From positions 1-64,000 of the forward strand of contig JAFUGS010000068.1 in the NCBI GenBank assembly GCA_017469265.1: a stretch of DNA of 64,000 nucleotides. The letters run 5' to 3'. How positions within the stretch are numbered: the first letter of the stretch is position 1; each line of letters opens with the position of its first letter. Of the stretch, positions 1 through 8,160 are shown piece after piece. Under the pieces are notes generated by a model. The model ran no database searches, was not told where the DNA came from, and worked only from the letters and a program-made list of their open reading frames with translations. Position numbers and translations under genes: made by a program. This DNA comes from Clostridia bacterium. GTDB lineage: Bacteria > Bacillota > Clostridia > Christensenellales > Aristaeellaceae.

Positions 1-1694
1 GGCAGCGCGGCGCAGAGCTGAATATAGTCCTCCCCGCCCTCATCCGCGCCGCTCAGCACGCGGAAGGCCGCGATGGCCTTCCGGACCGCCGCCTGGTTCG
101 GATTCACGATGGGGCAGTCCAGCCCCGCGGCCAAGGCCTGGGTCAGAAAGCTGAGGGTGATCTGCTCCCGCTCCGGCATGCCGAAGGAGATGTTGCTGAC
201 CCCCAGGATCGTCTGCACGCCCAGCTCCTCCTTCACGGCCCGCAGCGCCCGCAGCGTTTCCCGGGCCTGCTCCTGCTGGGCGGAAACCGTCAGCGTCAGG
301 CAGTCGATGTAGATGTCCTGCCTTGAAAGGCCGCAGGCCTCCGCGGCCTCCACGATGCGCCGGGCGATGGCCACCCGTTCCTGCCAGGTTTCCGGGATAC
401 CCCCCTCATCCAGGCAGAGGCCCACCACCGCCGCGCCGTACTTCCGGCACAGGGGCAGGATGGCGTCCAGCGTCTCCTGTTTTCCGTTCACGGAGTTCAC
501 CAGACACCGGCCGCAGGCGGCCCGGAGCCCAGCCTCCACCACCGAGGGATCCGAGGAGTCAATCTGCAGCGGCAGGTCCACCGCTTCCTGCAGGCCCTGA
601 ATGACCCGCACCATCTTTTCCCGCTCATCCACGCCGGGCAGACCCACGTTCACGTCCAGAATGTCCGCGCCGGCGTCCTGCTGCTGCAGGGCCAGATTCA
701 CGATGTAATCCAGATCGTCCTCCCGCAGCGCCTGCTGCAGCCGCTTCTTGCCGGTGGGGTTGATCCTTTCCCCGATGACGCGGATGGAGCCGGTTTCCGT
801 CACCCGGCGGCCGGAGCAGATCCCATGCCGAATCGTCCGCGCCGGTTCGGCCAGCTCCGCCCCCTCCCGCAGCGCGGCCAGCGCCGCGATGAAGTCCGGC
901 CGGGTGCCGCAGCATCCGCCCATGATCCGGACGCCCAGGGGCAGCGCCTCCCGCAGCTGATCCGCGAAATCCGCCGCGTCCAGCGGATAGGCGCCGGTGG
1001 CCGGATCCGGCAGGCCGGCGTTGGGCTTGAGAATCAGGGGCAGATCCGTCCAGGACCGAAGCTCCCGCACCAGCGGCAGCAGCTCCGCCGGTCCCAGGGA
1101 GCAGTTGAACCCCATGGCTTCCACGCCCATTCCCCGCAGCGTCAGCGCCATGGCGGGCACGGTCACCCCCAGAAAGGTGCGGCCGGAAGCCTCGAAGGTC
1201 ATGGTTACCCAGATGGGCAGCCGGGTATGCTCCCGGGCCGCCAGCACCGCGGCCCGCACTTCCTGCAGGTCGCTCATGGTTTCAAAGATCACCCGGTCCG
1301 CGCCCGCGGCCTCCCCGGCCGTCAGGATCTGGCGGAAGGTTTCATAGGCATCCTCGAAGGACAGGGGCCCGAGGGGCGCCATCAGCTGGCCGATGGGCCC
1401 CACGTCCAGCGCCACCTGGGTCTGCTCTCCTGCCGCGGCCCTGGCGCAGCGGATCCCCGCGGAAACCAACTCCTCCACGGTGTATCCGCTGGCGGCCGCC
1501 TTGTAGCGGTTGGCGCCGAAGGTATTGGCGTAGAGCACCTGGCTGCCGGCCGCCGCGTACTGCCGGTGAATGGCGGTAACCGCCTCCGGATGCGTGATAT
1601 TCCAGCTTTCCGGCAAAATCCCCAGCGGCATCCCCGCCGCCTGCAGCATGGTGCCCATGCCCCCGTCCAGCAGCGTGAAAGATTTATTTTCCAC
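1..1694 (-). CDS. metH: Cobalamin-dependent methionine synthase, N-terminal part (runs off window)
   Basis: The product transfers a methyl group from methyl-tetrahydrofolate through cobalamin to homocysteine, giving methionine in the cytoplasm. About 564 codons are visible. The first ~300 residues form a homocysteine S-methyltransferase domain, with an early LLDGGMGTML motif, a Cys in FNCS and the zinc-site GGCCGT. A pterin-binding (DHPS-like) domain follows, with GERINPTG and DVNVG. The cobalamin-binding part would lie beyond the window edge. The start is a GTG at 1694 that overlaps the end of the upstream activation-domain gene by 11 bases, which suggests translational coupling. No ATG lies nearby in frame. 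The reactivation domain is encoded separately upstream, so this is the split MetH type found in many Clostridia and Thermotoga. Identity is firm; the C-terminal domain content is unknown. Confidence 0.93.
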   Translation of the reverse strand, partial: MENKSFTLLDGGMGTMLQAAGMPLGILPESWNITHPEAVTAIHRQYAAAGSQVLYANTFGANRYKAAASGYTVEELVSAGIRCARAAAGEQTQVALDVGPIGQLMAPLGPLSFEDAYETFRQILTAGEAAGADRVIFETMSDLQEVRAAVLAAREHTRLPIWVTMTFEASGRTFLGVTVPAMALTLRGMGVEAMGFNCSLGPAELLPLVRELRSWTDLPLILKPNAGLPDPATGAYPLDAADFADQLREALPLGVRIMGGCCGTRPDFIAALAALREGAELAEPARTIRHGICSGRRVTETGSIRVIGERINPTGKKRLQQALREDDLDYIVNLALQQQDAGADILDVNVGLPGVDEREKMVRVIQGLQEAVDLPLQIDSSDPSVVEAGLRAACGRCLVNSVNGKQETLDAILPLCRKYGAAVVGLCLDEGGIPETWQERVAIARRIVEAAEACGLSRQDIYIDCLTLTVSAQQEQARETLRALRAVKEELGVQTILGVSNISFGMPEREQITLSFLTQALAAGLDCPIVNPNQAAVRKAIAAFRVLSGADEGGEDYIQLCAAL

Positions 1695-2349
1695 AGGTGA
1701 TCCCCTCCTTTCGGTACAGACAGCGCTCCGCCATGGCGCAGCCTTCGCATCCCCGGCCCTTTATGCCCAGTGGATGATCGGATACGCCCATCAGGGCGGT
1801 GACCGTCTTCTGAGGCAGCATCAGCCCGCCCGGCGTCAGGGTCACTCCCATCCGGCGGGGCATGTCCAGCACAGCCAGAAAATCCGGCTGCTGGCTCAGG
1901 GGAAAATCCCCGTATCCCGGGCTGAAGCGGGGCGTCAGCACCCGGGGGTGCAGCTCCCCGGCCAGCTCCGCGCACAGCCGGTCGCACACGCTTTCAATGG
2001 CCGCGTTGGCCAGGGCATCCAGCAGCGCGGCGTCCGCCATGCTGATTCGGCCGGTGCGCCGCAGCAGGGCATCCACCTCCGCCCCCAGGGTCGCCGCCAT
2101 CAGAACCGCGCTTTCGCAGCCGGTCAGCAGCGCCTGAACGGAAGCGCCCGCCGGGCGGAACGCCGTTCCGGCCAGGGTTCCGTCCGCCGTGATCTCCAGC
2201 AGACGCCATACGCCTCTTGGCCGGGCCGTATCCCGCAGCACCCGCTCCAGCCGAGTCAGCTCCGCCTCGTCCACGGCCGAAGCATGCCCCCGGATGCCAA
2301 GATACCGCAGGGTTTCTCCGCGGGGAATGCTCTCGATGCGCAGCTCCAT
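1684..2349 (-). CDS. Vitamin B12-dependent methionine synthase activation-domain protein
   Basis: The 221-residue protein matches the stand-alone MetH activation (reactivation) domain family, which helps return oxidised cob(II)alamin to methylcobalamin using S-adenosylmethionine. Visible marks are a helical middle rich in Ala, the family motif RFSPGYGDFPLSQQ, and a Cys-rich end with GCEGC and two more Cys that may hold a metal. The start is the ATG at 2349, preceded by GGAAAGG; an in-frame extension upstream lacks a ribosome site and runs through the promoter. It overlaps metH by 11 bases, so the two are surely co-transcribed. Full-length MetH of E. coli carries this domain at its C-terminus, while Clostridia often encode it apart. 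Confidence 0.85.
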   Translation of the reverse strand: MELRIESIPRGETLRYLGIRGHASAVDEAELTRLERVLRDTARPRGVWRLLEITADGTLAGTAFRPAGASVQALLTGCESAVLMAATLGAEVDALLRRTGRISMADAALLDALANAAIESVCDRLCAELAGELHPRVLTPRFSPGYGDFPLSQQPDFLAVLDMPRRMGVTLTPGGLMLPQKTVTALMGVSDHPLGIKGRGCEGCAMAERCLYRKEGITCGK

Positions 2350-2398
2350 GCCGTGCCCTTTCCTTTCCCGGCCTTCCGCCGCCGTTTTTTCTGGCGTA

Positions 2399-2427
2399 AG
2401 GGTATCACAGGGAAACCGGATTTTCAA
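2399..2427 (-). promoter_or_regulatory. Putative sigma-A promoter for the metH operon
   Basis: On the minus strand TTGAAA (2427-2422) and TACCCT (2404-2399) are 17 bases apart, about 50 bases upstream of the activation-protein start. The -35 is good and the -10 is weak. GGAAAC half-sites lie both between and upstream of the boxes. Confidence 0.4.
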
Positions 2428-2458
2428 CCAGTTTCCCCGGAAACCGCTGTTCGTTTCC
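2411..2458. promoter_or_regulatory. Cluster of four GGAAAC/GTTTCC half-sites
   Basis: GGAAAC at 2411-2416, GTTTCC at 2431-2436, GGAAAC at 2439-2444 and GTTTCC at 2453-2458. The central pair forms the perfect palindrome GTTTCCCCGGAAAC (2431-2444). They cover and flank the metH-side promoter and lie 40-85 bases upstream of the bioY promoter. This arrangement is what a dimeric or tetrameric repressor site would look like. The regulator is unknown, and the site does not resemble a BirA operator. Confidence 0.4.
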
Positions 2459-2495
2459 TGCATTTTTCACGTGTCTGTCCGCGGACGTGTCCCGC

Positions 2496-2524
2496 TTGCG
2501 GGGATCATTTTTTTAGCGTATACT
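2496..2524 (+). promoter_or_regulatory. Sigma-A promoter for bioY
   Basis: TTGCGG (2496-2501), 17 bases, TATACT (2519-2524). It reads into bioY about 90 bases downstream. Confidence 0.55.
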
Positions 2525-2616
2525 GAGCAGGCGGCTGCCCGCCGCGGCATGGCGCGAAAGCGGGGTTCTCCCCCATCGTGACCCGCCGATCGGGTATAGA
2601 AAGGCAGGTATTTTCA

Positions 2617-3162
2617 ATGCGTCATTTTTCTGTTCGGGACCTGGTACTCATGGCGGTTTTCGCGGCGCTGACGGCGGTCTGTTCCTGGATTTCCGTCCCC
2701 GTTCTGGCCGTTCCCTTCACGCTGCAGACCTTCGCGGTGGAGCTGACGCTCTTCTGCCTGGGCGGCCGGCGCGGGTTCCTTTCCATTTCCGTTTATCTGC
2801 TGCTGGGCATGGCCGGGCTGCCCGTCTTTTCCAATTTTAACGGCGGCGCCGGATATCTTCTGGGCCCCACCGGCGGCTATATTCTGGGCTTCCTGGCCAC
2901 AGCGCTGGTCTGGACCGTGCTGGAGCCCCGTTTCTCCGCCGCCCGCTGGCAGCGCCTGACCGGCATGGTGCTGGCCGTGGCCGCCTGTTATGTGGTGGGG
3001 ACCGTCTGGTTCTACTATTTCTACGGCGTGGCTCACGAGATGACCCTCGGCGCCGTGCTGAGCGTCTGCGTCGTCCCCTTCCTGATTCCCGACGCCCTGA
3101 AGCTGGTTCTCGCCGAGCTGGTTTCCGACCGGGTGCGGAAAGCCGTCCGCCTCAGCGCGTAA
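2617..3162 (+). CDS. bioY: Biotin transporter BioY
   Basis: The 181-residue membrane protein is the biotin-binding S-component of an ECF transporter, moving biotin across the cytoplasmic membrane. It has about six hydrophobic segments and the family signature GGAGYLLGPTGGYILGF, with FTLQTF and LGGRRGF nearer the N-terminus. The ATG at 2617 is chosen because AGAAAGGCAGG lies just upstream; an earlier in-frame start lacks one. No ECF energising genes are in the window, so it may work alone or share a module encoded elsewhere. It has its own promoter and is divergent from the metH operon. A GC-rich hairpin (3162-3197) follows the stop but lacks a T tract. Confidence 0.9.
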   Translation: MRHFSVRDLVLMAVFAALTAVCSWISVPVLAVPFTLQTFAVELTLFCLGGRRGFLSISVYLLLGMAGLPVFSNFNGGAGYLLGPTGGYILGFLATALVWTVLEPRFSAARWQRLTGMVLAVAACYVVGTVWFYYFYGVAHEMTLGAVLSVCVVPFLIPDALKLVLAELVSDRVRKAVRLSA

Positions 3163-3250
3163 TCCCGCGCTCCGGCCCCGCGGAGTCCCGGCGGGATGAT
3201 CCACGTTTCCTCGCGATTTTTCCCTCTTTCATTGTGGAAAGGAGTTCTCG

Positions 3251-4177
3251 ATGCCGGATGTAGCCATGCATCACTATTTTGGGCTGGAGGTTCGCGCCGC
3301 CCTGCCGGCGGACCTGCGGCAGGCGCTGGTGGAGGAGCCCTTTCTCTTCGCCCTCTATGGGCCGGACTTCTGGTTTATGTTCCAGCCCGGCAAAACCCGG
3401 CAGGGGCGGGGACGCCGGATGCACACCACCCGGACCGGCGCCTTCCTGCTCGCCCTGGCCCGCCAGGCCCGGGAAGGCAGCGCCAGGCCGGAGATGTTTT
3501 CCTACCTGGCGGGCTTTCTCTGCCACTATGCCCTGGACAGCACCACCCATCCCTATATTATCTGGCAGAGCACGGAAACCTGGCCCACCAGGCGGGCTCA
3601 CCGCGATCTGGAGCACGCGCTGGATGTAAAGCTGCTGCAGCGGGAAGGATACTGGGGGGAAAAGCACCCCGTGACCGATCATCATTTCCCGGTCCTGCGC
3701 CTGCCCGAACGCATGGCGTCGGATCTGGACGCGGCCTACGGCGCGGTCTATGGCTGGCAGAATACCCTGTCCGACCTGAACCGCTGCTGTGCCCGCTATC
3801 GGGCCCTGTACCGCGTCATGGAAAAGCCCCATTCCCTGCTGACCGGGCTGGCCACTGTCGTGCCGACCCATCGGTTCCGCTCCATCCCCCACAGCAAATC
3901 CGCCTTTCTGGACCGGGATGTGGAAAATCTTTCCCACACCCCCTGGCATCAGGCTTACGCCCGGGACCTTACTTCCACGGAAAGCTTCCCGGAGCTGTAT
4001 GCCCGCGCCCTGGCGGAAGCCCTCCGCATGATCCGGGACGCCTGGACCTTCACCCAGGACAGCGCCTGCCCGGAATCCTTCCTGGCCGCCAGCCTGGGCA
4101 ACCGCTCCTATCTCAGCGGCCTGGATGTGGAGGATCCCCGGAACCGGCTGGTTCGCAGCCTGATGCCCCCGGACTGA
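3251..4177 (+). CDS. Zinc-dependent phospholipase C-like protein
   Basis: The 308-residue protein fits the bacterial zinc-dependent phospholipase C / S1-P1 nuclease-like domain family (Zn_dep_PLPC). The His/Asp pattern includes MHHYFG near the start, YGPDFWF, HTTRTG and the strong FLCHYALDSTTHPYI segment, followed by HRDLEHALD. No signal peptide is seen, so it is probably cytoplasmic like many Clostridia members, whose real substrates are unknown; true secreted phospholipases C of pathogens carry export signals. GGAAAGGAG precedes the ATG at 3251. It is monocistronic and ends at a good terminator. Family assignment is solid; activity is not shown. Confidence 0.75.
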   Translation: MPDVAMHHYFGLEVRAALPADLRQALVEEPFLFALYGPDFWFMFQPGKTRQGRGRRMHTTRTGAFLLALARQAREGSARPEMFSYLAGFLCHYALDSTTHPYIIWQSTETWPTRRAHRDLEHALDVKLLQREGYWGEKHPVTDHHFPVLRLPERMASDLDAAYGAVYGWQNTLSDLNRCCARYRALYRVMEKPHSLLTGLATVVPTHRFRSIPHSKSAFLDRDVENLSHTPWHQAYARDLTSTESFPELYARALAEALRMIRDAWTFTQDSACPESFLAASLGNRSYLSGLDVEDPRNRLVRSLMPPD

Positions 4178-4180
4178 TTT

Positions 4181-4231
4181 TCCCGTCCGTCTTTCCGCTC
4201 CCACCGGTCTTGCCGGACGGGAGCATTTTTT
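4181..4231 (+). terminator. Rho-independent terminator after the phospholipase-like gene
   Basis: TCCCGTCCG (4181-4189) pairs with CGGACGGGA (4214-4222), followed by a T run at 4226-4231. Confidence 0.8.
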
Positions 4232-4245
4232 ATGGAATCTTTCCA

Positions 4246-4274
4246 TTGCTTTTCTGGCCGAATCTTGCTATACT
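4246..4274 (+). promoter_or_regulatory. Sigma-A promoter of the pectin operon
   Basis: TTGCTT (4246-4251), 17 bases, TATACT (4269-4274). Transcription would start near 4281, inside the palindrome that follows. Confidence 0.65.
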
Positions 4275-4278
4275 GCAG

Positions 4279-4290
4279 GTAAGCGCTTAC
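4279..4290. promoter_or_regulatory. LacI/CcpA-type operator (cre-like palindrome)
   Basis: GTAAGCGCTTAC is a perfect 12-base palindrome centred on CG, the hallmark of LacI-family sites. It is close to the Firmicute cre consensus TGWAANCGNTNWCA. Its place over the expected transcription start predicts repression of the pectin operon, either by CcpA (catabolite control) or by a dedicated LacI-family pectin repressor. No such regulator is encoded in the window. Confidence 0.6.
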
Positions 4291-4342
4291 ACGGGTGTTT
4301 TCCCGTGCGGCCGATGTCGGATGAATAATACAGGAGGCGTCC

Positions 4343-4774
4343 ATGCAAAAGAACAAAATTCCTTCCTCCGTCTCCGCCTTTCTCTCCGCCCACGGGGGGG
4401 AGGCGCTGCTGTCGAATGGTGATCTGCCGGATCTGGCCGGGATCGTGCGGGTCTTTCAGTCCGCCGCTCCGTCCCCGGAATCCGATCCCCTTTCTCACGA
4501 AAATCTTGCGTACCTCACCGCCCTGGCGGACTGCGTCGAATCCATGGACGAGCGGCTTTACGAGCATTACCGCGCGCTGATCGACCTGTTCCGCGCCGGT
4601 GTGTTCCGGGCGCCCCGGAGCCAGCTTCTGTCCTATCCCTCCTGGAACCCCCTGCGGGAAAAAGGCGTGGCACTGGGCATCCTGCCCGGGGATCTGTACG
4701 GGGATCAGCGGCCCGTGCCGCACGTTGGGAAGCCTACCCTGACATATAATCGGAAGGGAGTGTCCCGTTCATGA
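4343..4774 (+). CDS. Hypothetical protein at the head of the pectin operon
   Basis: A 143-residue soluble protein that I do not recognise. It has no signal peptide or membrane segment. It seems to have a helical core (about residues 45-90, with ALADCVESMDERLYEHYRAL) and a Pro/Gly-rich tail. A strong ribosome site (CAGGAGG) precedes the ATG at 4343. The stop overlaps the start of the GH28 gene by four bases (ATGA), which implies translational coupling and matched amounts. It is the first gene after the operator-controlled promoter, so a role in pectin use is likely, but no function can be given from the sequence. Confidence 0.75.
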   Translation: MQKNKIPSSVSAFLSAHGGEALLSNGDLPDLAGIVRVFQSAAPSPESDPLSHENLAYLTALADCVESMDERLYEHYRALIDLFRAGVFRAPRSQLLSYPSWNPLREKGVALGILPGDLYGDQRPVPHVGKPTLTYNRKGVSRS

Positions 4775-6297
4775 AACTGCTTTTCATATCACCCCGCAGC
4801 GTCACCATCCTGCTGGACGGGGAGGGCGATTATTACCTGCCCGCCCCGGTTTCCCTGCGTCTGAACGGAGAGGACCTTGGCGCGGAGGAGCGCTCCGTCA
4901 TCTCTCTTTTTGACCTGGTTCCCGACACGGATTATACCCTGGAAAAGGTGCCGGACGGGGCGGAACCGGAAGCCCTTTCCTTCCACACGGAAGTGGAGCG
5001 CTTCACGCTGGACGTGCGCCGTTTCGGCGCCACCGGCAACGGCCGGGCGGATGACACCGTCTCCCTGCAGGCCGCCATCCTCAGCTGCCCCGCGGGCGGG
5101 CGGGTGGTGTTCCCGGCGGGCACCTACCTTACCGGGCCCCTGTTCCTGAAGAGCCATATTACCCTGGAGCTGCAGCGCGGCGCCGTGCTGTTCATGGCCA
5201 CGGAGCAGAATCATTATCCGATCCTGCCCGGCGTCACCTATTCCACGGACGGGGAGGATGATCTGCTGCTGGGCTCCCAGGAAGGGAATCCGCTGGACAC
5301 CTTTGCCTCCGCCCTGACAGGCATCGGCGTGGAGGATGTGCGGATCATCGGCGAGGGCGTCATCGACGGCCGGGCCCAGGAGGGCATCTGGTGGGTCAAT
5401 CCCAAGGGCAAGTACCGCGCCTACCGCGGCCATCTGCTCTTCCTGAAGGACTGCCGGAACATCACCGTGCAGGGCATCACCTTCCGCAACAGCCCCTCCT
5501 GGAATATTCATCCCCTCTTCTGTCAGGATCTGACCTTCCTGAACATCACGGTGGAAGCGCCGGCGGACAGCCCCAATACCGACGGCTTCAACCCGCAAAG
5601 CTGCGACCAGGTCCGGCTTTACGGCGCCCTCTTCTCCGTGGGGGATGACTGCATCGCCATCAAGTCCGGCAAGATCTGGCAGGGCCGGAAGTACCGCGTT
5701 CCCTGTCAGAACATCGAGATCGCCTGGTGCGCCATGCTGGAAGGCCATGGCGGCGTCACCATCGGCAGCGAGGTGTCCGGCGGCGTGCATCACGTACGGG
5801 TGCACCACTGCTGGATGCGGGGCAACGACCGGGGCCTGCGGATCAAGAACCGCCGGGGCCGCGGCCTGATCGCCGAGGTGGATGATGTCCGCTTCGAGGA
5901 CATCCGGATGGAGGACGTCAAGATGCCCCTGGTCATCAACTGTATGTACTTCTGCGATCCGGACGGGCACTCCGCCTATGTCCAGAGCCGGGAACCCCAG
6001 CCCCTGGACGAGGGGACGCCCACCATCGGCGCCATCGTGTTCGAGCGGGTGAAGGCCACGGGCTGCCGCGCCTGCGCGGGCTATATTCTCGGCCTGCCGG
6101 AGCGGCCGGTGCAGAGCGTCACCGTGCGGGACAGCGTCTTCGACTTCGTGCCGGATTCGGTGCCCCTGATTCCCGCCATGGCGGAGCATGTGCCCGCGGT
6201 GCACAATCAGGGCATTATCGCCCAGTTCATCGATGAGCTGGTCGTGGAAAATGTGGACATGAACCATATTCAGGGAGAAATGGTGCAGAAGCTGTAA
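4771..6297 (+). CDS. GH28 polygalacturonase-family glycoside hydrolase
   Basis: The 508-residue enzyme is a right-handed beta-helix hydrolase that cleaves alpha-1,4 galacturonic or rhamnogalacturonic links by inversion. An N-terminal fibronectin-like domain (about residues 1-75) precedes the helix, which opens with DVRRFGATGNGRADDT. All catalytic signatures are present: NTDGF (269-273), GDDCIAIKSG with Asp292/293, GHG (325-327) and RIK (357-359). No signal peptide is visible, so it probably acts in the cytoplasm as an exo-enzyme on imported oligosaccharides. It is followed by kduI and kduD in one run with short gaps. The exact substrate (oligogalacturonide or rhamnogalacturonan fragments) cannot be told. 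Confidence 0.92.
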   Translation: MKLLFISPRSVTILLDGEGDYYLPAPVSLRLNGEDLGAEERSVISLFDLVPDTDYTLEKVPDGAEPEALSFHTEVERFTLDVRRFGATGNGRADDTVSLQAAILSCPAGGRVVFPAGTYLTGPLFLKSHITLELQRGAVLFMATEQNHYPILPGVTYSTDGEDDLLLGSQEGNPLDTFASALTGIGVEDVRIIGEGVIDGRAQEGIWWVNPKGKYRAYRGHLLFLKDCRNITVQGITFRNSPSWNIHPLFCQDLTFLNITVEAPADSPNTDGFNPQSCDQVRLYGALFSVGDDCIAIKSGKIWQGRKYRVPCQNIEIAWCAMLEGHGGVTIGSEVSGGVHHVRVHHCWMRGNDRGLRIKNRRGRGLIAEVDDVRFEDIRMEDVKMPLVINCMYFCDPDGHSAYVQSREPQPLDEGTPTIGAIVFERVKATGCRACAGYILGLPERPVQSVTVRDSVFDFVPDSVPLIPAMAEHVPAVHNQGIIAQFIDELVVENVDMNHIQGEMVQKL

Positions 6298-6334
6298 CCA
6301 TTCCCCGGAGCATTCAGAAAGGAAGGATCACACC

Positions 6335-7177
6335 ATGGACATTCGCTATTCCTGCAACCAACGCGATTTCAGGCGCTACACCACCGAGGAAACCCGGAAG
6401 GAGTTTCTGATCGAAACCCTCTTTGTGCCGGATCAGGTGCAGGCTGTCTACAGCCATGTGGACCGGATGGTCACCCTGGGCATCATGCCCGTTCAGGAAA
6501 AGGTATCCATCGACAAGGGCATCGATATCTGGAAGAATTTCGGCACGGAGTACTTCCTGGAACGCCGGGAATGCGGTATGTTCAATGTAGGCGGTGCCGG
6601 TAAGGTATATGTGGATGACCAGGTCTACGCCCTGAATTACAAGGACTGCCTGTACATCACCAAGGGCGCGAAGACGGTTCTGTTCGAGAGCGACGACCCG
6701 TCGAAGCCCGCCAAGTTCTATCTGGTGTCCGCGCCGGCCCACTGCAGCTATGAAAACCGGCTCATCCGGATTGAGGACGCGGCCAAAAAGCCCCTCGGCG
6801 CCCTGGAAACCAGCAACAAGCGGACCATCAACCAGTTCATTCATCCCTCCGTGCTGAAGACCTGCCAGCTGAGCATGGGCATGACCGTGCTGGAGCCCGG
6901 CTCCGTCTGGAACACCATGCCCGCCCATACCCACGAGCGGCGGATGGAAGTCTATTTCTACTTCGAAGTGCCGGAGAACAACGTGGTCTTCCACATGATG
7001 GGCGAAGGGCAGGAAACCCGCCACATCGTCATGCAGAACGAGCAGGCGGTGATCTCCCCTTCCTGGTCCATCCACGCGGGCGCCGGCACCAGCAATTACA
7101 CCTTCATCTGGGCCATGGGCGGTGAAAACCAGGCCTTCGATGATATGGACGAAATCCCCACGACGGAGCTGCAGTAA
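6335..7177 (+). CDS. kduI: 5-dehydro-4-deoxy-D-glucuronate isomerase
   Basis: KduI converts 5-keto-4-deoxyuronate, released from unsaturated galacturonate, into 3-deoxy-D-glycero-2,5-hexodiulosonate in the cytoplasm. The 280 residues match the usual length (~278). The zinc-site cupin motif PAHTHERRMEVYFYF and the later His in SIHAGAGTSNYTFIW are intact, and GAGKVYVDD in the first half is typical. GAAAGGAAGG precedes the ATG. It lies between the polygalacturonase and the kduD-like gene, so the next step of the pathway is encoded 30 bases downstream. Very secure. Confidence 0.96.
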   Translation: MDIRYSCNQRDFRRYTTEETRKEFLIETLFVPDQVQAVYSHVDRMVTLGIMPVQEKVSIDKGIDIWKNFGTEYFLERRECGMFNVGGAGKVYVDDQVYALNYKDCLYITKGAKTVLFESDDPSKPAKFYLVSAPAHCSYENRLIRIEDAAKKPLGALETSNKRTINQFIHPSVLKTCQLSMGMTVLEPGSVWNTMPAHTHERRMEVYFYFEVPENNVVFHMMGEGQETRHIVMQNEQAVISPSWSIHAGAGTSNYTFIWAMGGENQAFDDMDEIPTTELQ

Positions 7178-7207
7178 GGAGCCGCGGAAGAAAGGAAGGC
7201 ATTCACC

Positions 7208-8005
7208 ATGAACATGAAGAGTTTCAGTCTGGAAGGCAAAATCGCCTGGATCACCGGCGCTTCCTACGGCATCGGTTTCGCCATCGCGGAAGCCTTTGCC
7301 GCCGCCGGCGCCACCATCGTTTTTAACGACATCAATCAGGAACTGGTGGACAAGGGCCTGGCCGCTTACGCTGAAAAGAACATTCCCGCCCACGGCTATG
7401 TCTGCGACGTCACCAATGAGGACGCCGTGCTGGCCCTGGTGAAGCGGATTGAGCAGGAAATCGGCGTCATCGACATCCTGGTCAACAACGCCGGCATCAT
7501 CCGCCGGATCCCCATGATCGAAATGAGCGCCGCGGATTTCCGCAAGGTCATCGATGTGGACCTGAACGCTCCCTTCATCTGCGCCAAGGCGGTCATCCCC
7601 TCCATGATTGAGAAGGGTCACGGCAAGATCATCAACATCTGCTCCATGATGAGCGAGCTGGGCCGGGAAACCGTCTCCGCCTACGCCGCGGCCAAGGGCG
7701 GCCTGAAGATGCTGACCCGGAACATCTGCTCCGAGTACGGCGAGCACAACATCCAGTGCAACGGCATCGGCCCGGGCTACATCGCCACGCCCCAGACCGC
7801 GCCCCTGCGGGAGCGCCAGGCGGATGGCAGCCGGCATCCCTTTGATCAGTTCATCGTGGCCAAGACCCCCGCGGCCCGCTGGGGCACCCCCGAGGATCTG
7901 CAGGGCCCCGCGGTCTTCCTGGCCTCCGACGCCAGCAATTTCGTCAACGGCCACATTCTGTACGTGGACGGCGGCATCCTGGCCTACATCGGCAAGCAGC
8001 CCTGA
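7208..8005 (+). CDS. kduD: KduD-like short-chain dehydrogenase (gluconate 5-dehydrogenase family)
   Basis: This 265-residue SDR enzyme reduces the KduI product to 2-keto-3-deoxygluconate with NAD(P)H. The cofactor motif TGASYGIG is at the N-terminus, NNAG follows, and the catalytic Ser and YAAAK (Tyr-x-x-x-Lys) lie near residue 160. The end, YVDGGILAYIGKQP, is typical of the Firmicute branch often named gluconate 5-dehydrogenase. Context right after kduI argues for the KduD reaction, and the two names describe close relatives. The KDG kinase and aldolase expected next are not in the window. Confidence 0.88.
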   Translation: MNMKSFSLEGKIAWITGASYGIGFAIAEAFAAAGATIVFNDINQELVDKGLAAYAEKNIPAHGYVCDVTNEDAVLALVKRIEQEIGVIDILVNNAGIIRRIPMIEMSAADFRKVIDVDLNAPFICAKAVIPSMIEKGHGKIINICSMMSELGRETVSAYAAAKGGLKMLTRNICSEYGEHNIQCNGIGPGYIATPQTAPLRERQADGSRHPFDQFIVAKTPAARWGTPEDLQGPAVFLASDASNFVNGHILYVDGGILAYIGKQP

Positions 8006-8044
8006 GTTCTGCTCAGATTCTGCCCGTTTCTGTGCAGTTCTTGC

Positions 8045-8073
8045 TTGACACCTATTCCGGGCACGAATACAAT
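8045..8073 (+). promoter_or_regulatory. Strong sigma-A promoter for the ABC importer
   Basis: TTGACA (8045-8050), 17 bases, TACAAT (8068-8073). It gives the solute-binding protein gene its own near-consensus promoter about 85 bases upstream. Confidence 0.75.
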
Positions 8074-8160
8074 AAATGTATCCTGATTTCGGCTATAAGA
8101 GGGCGTGTTTCCCCTCTTTCGCACCGGGTGACCGGTAATTTATAAAAAGGAGTGAAACCC

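Noticed and set aside
6314..7954. 546-codon open frame antisense to kduI and kduD
   Set aside because: Composition is that of a codon shadow in GC-rich DNA (His/Gly/Asp-rich, no domain), with no ribosome site; the plus-strand genes are certain.
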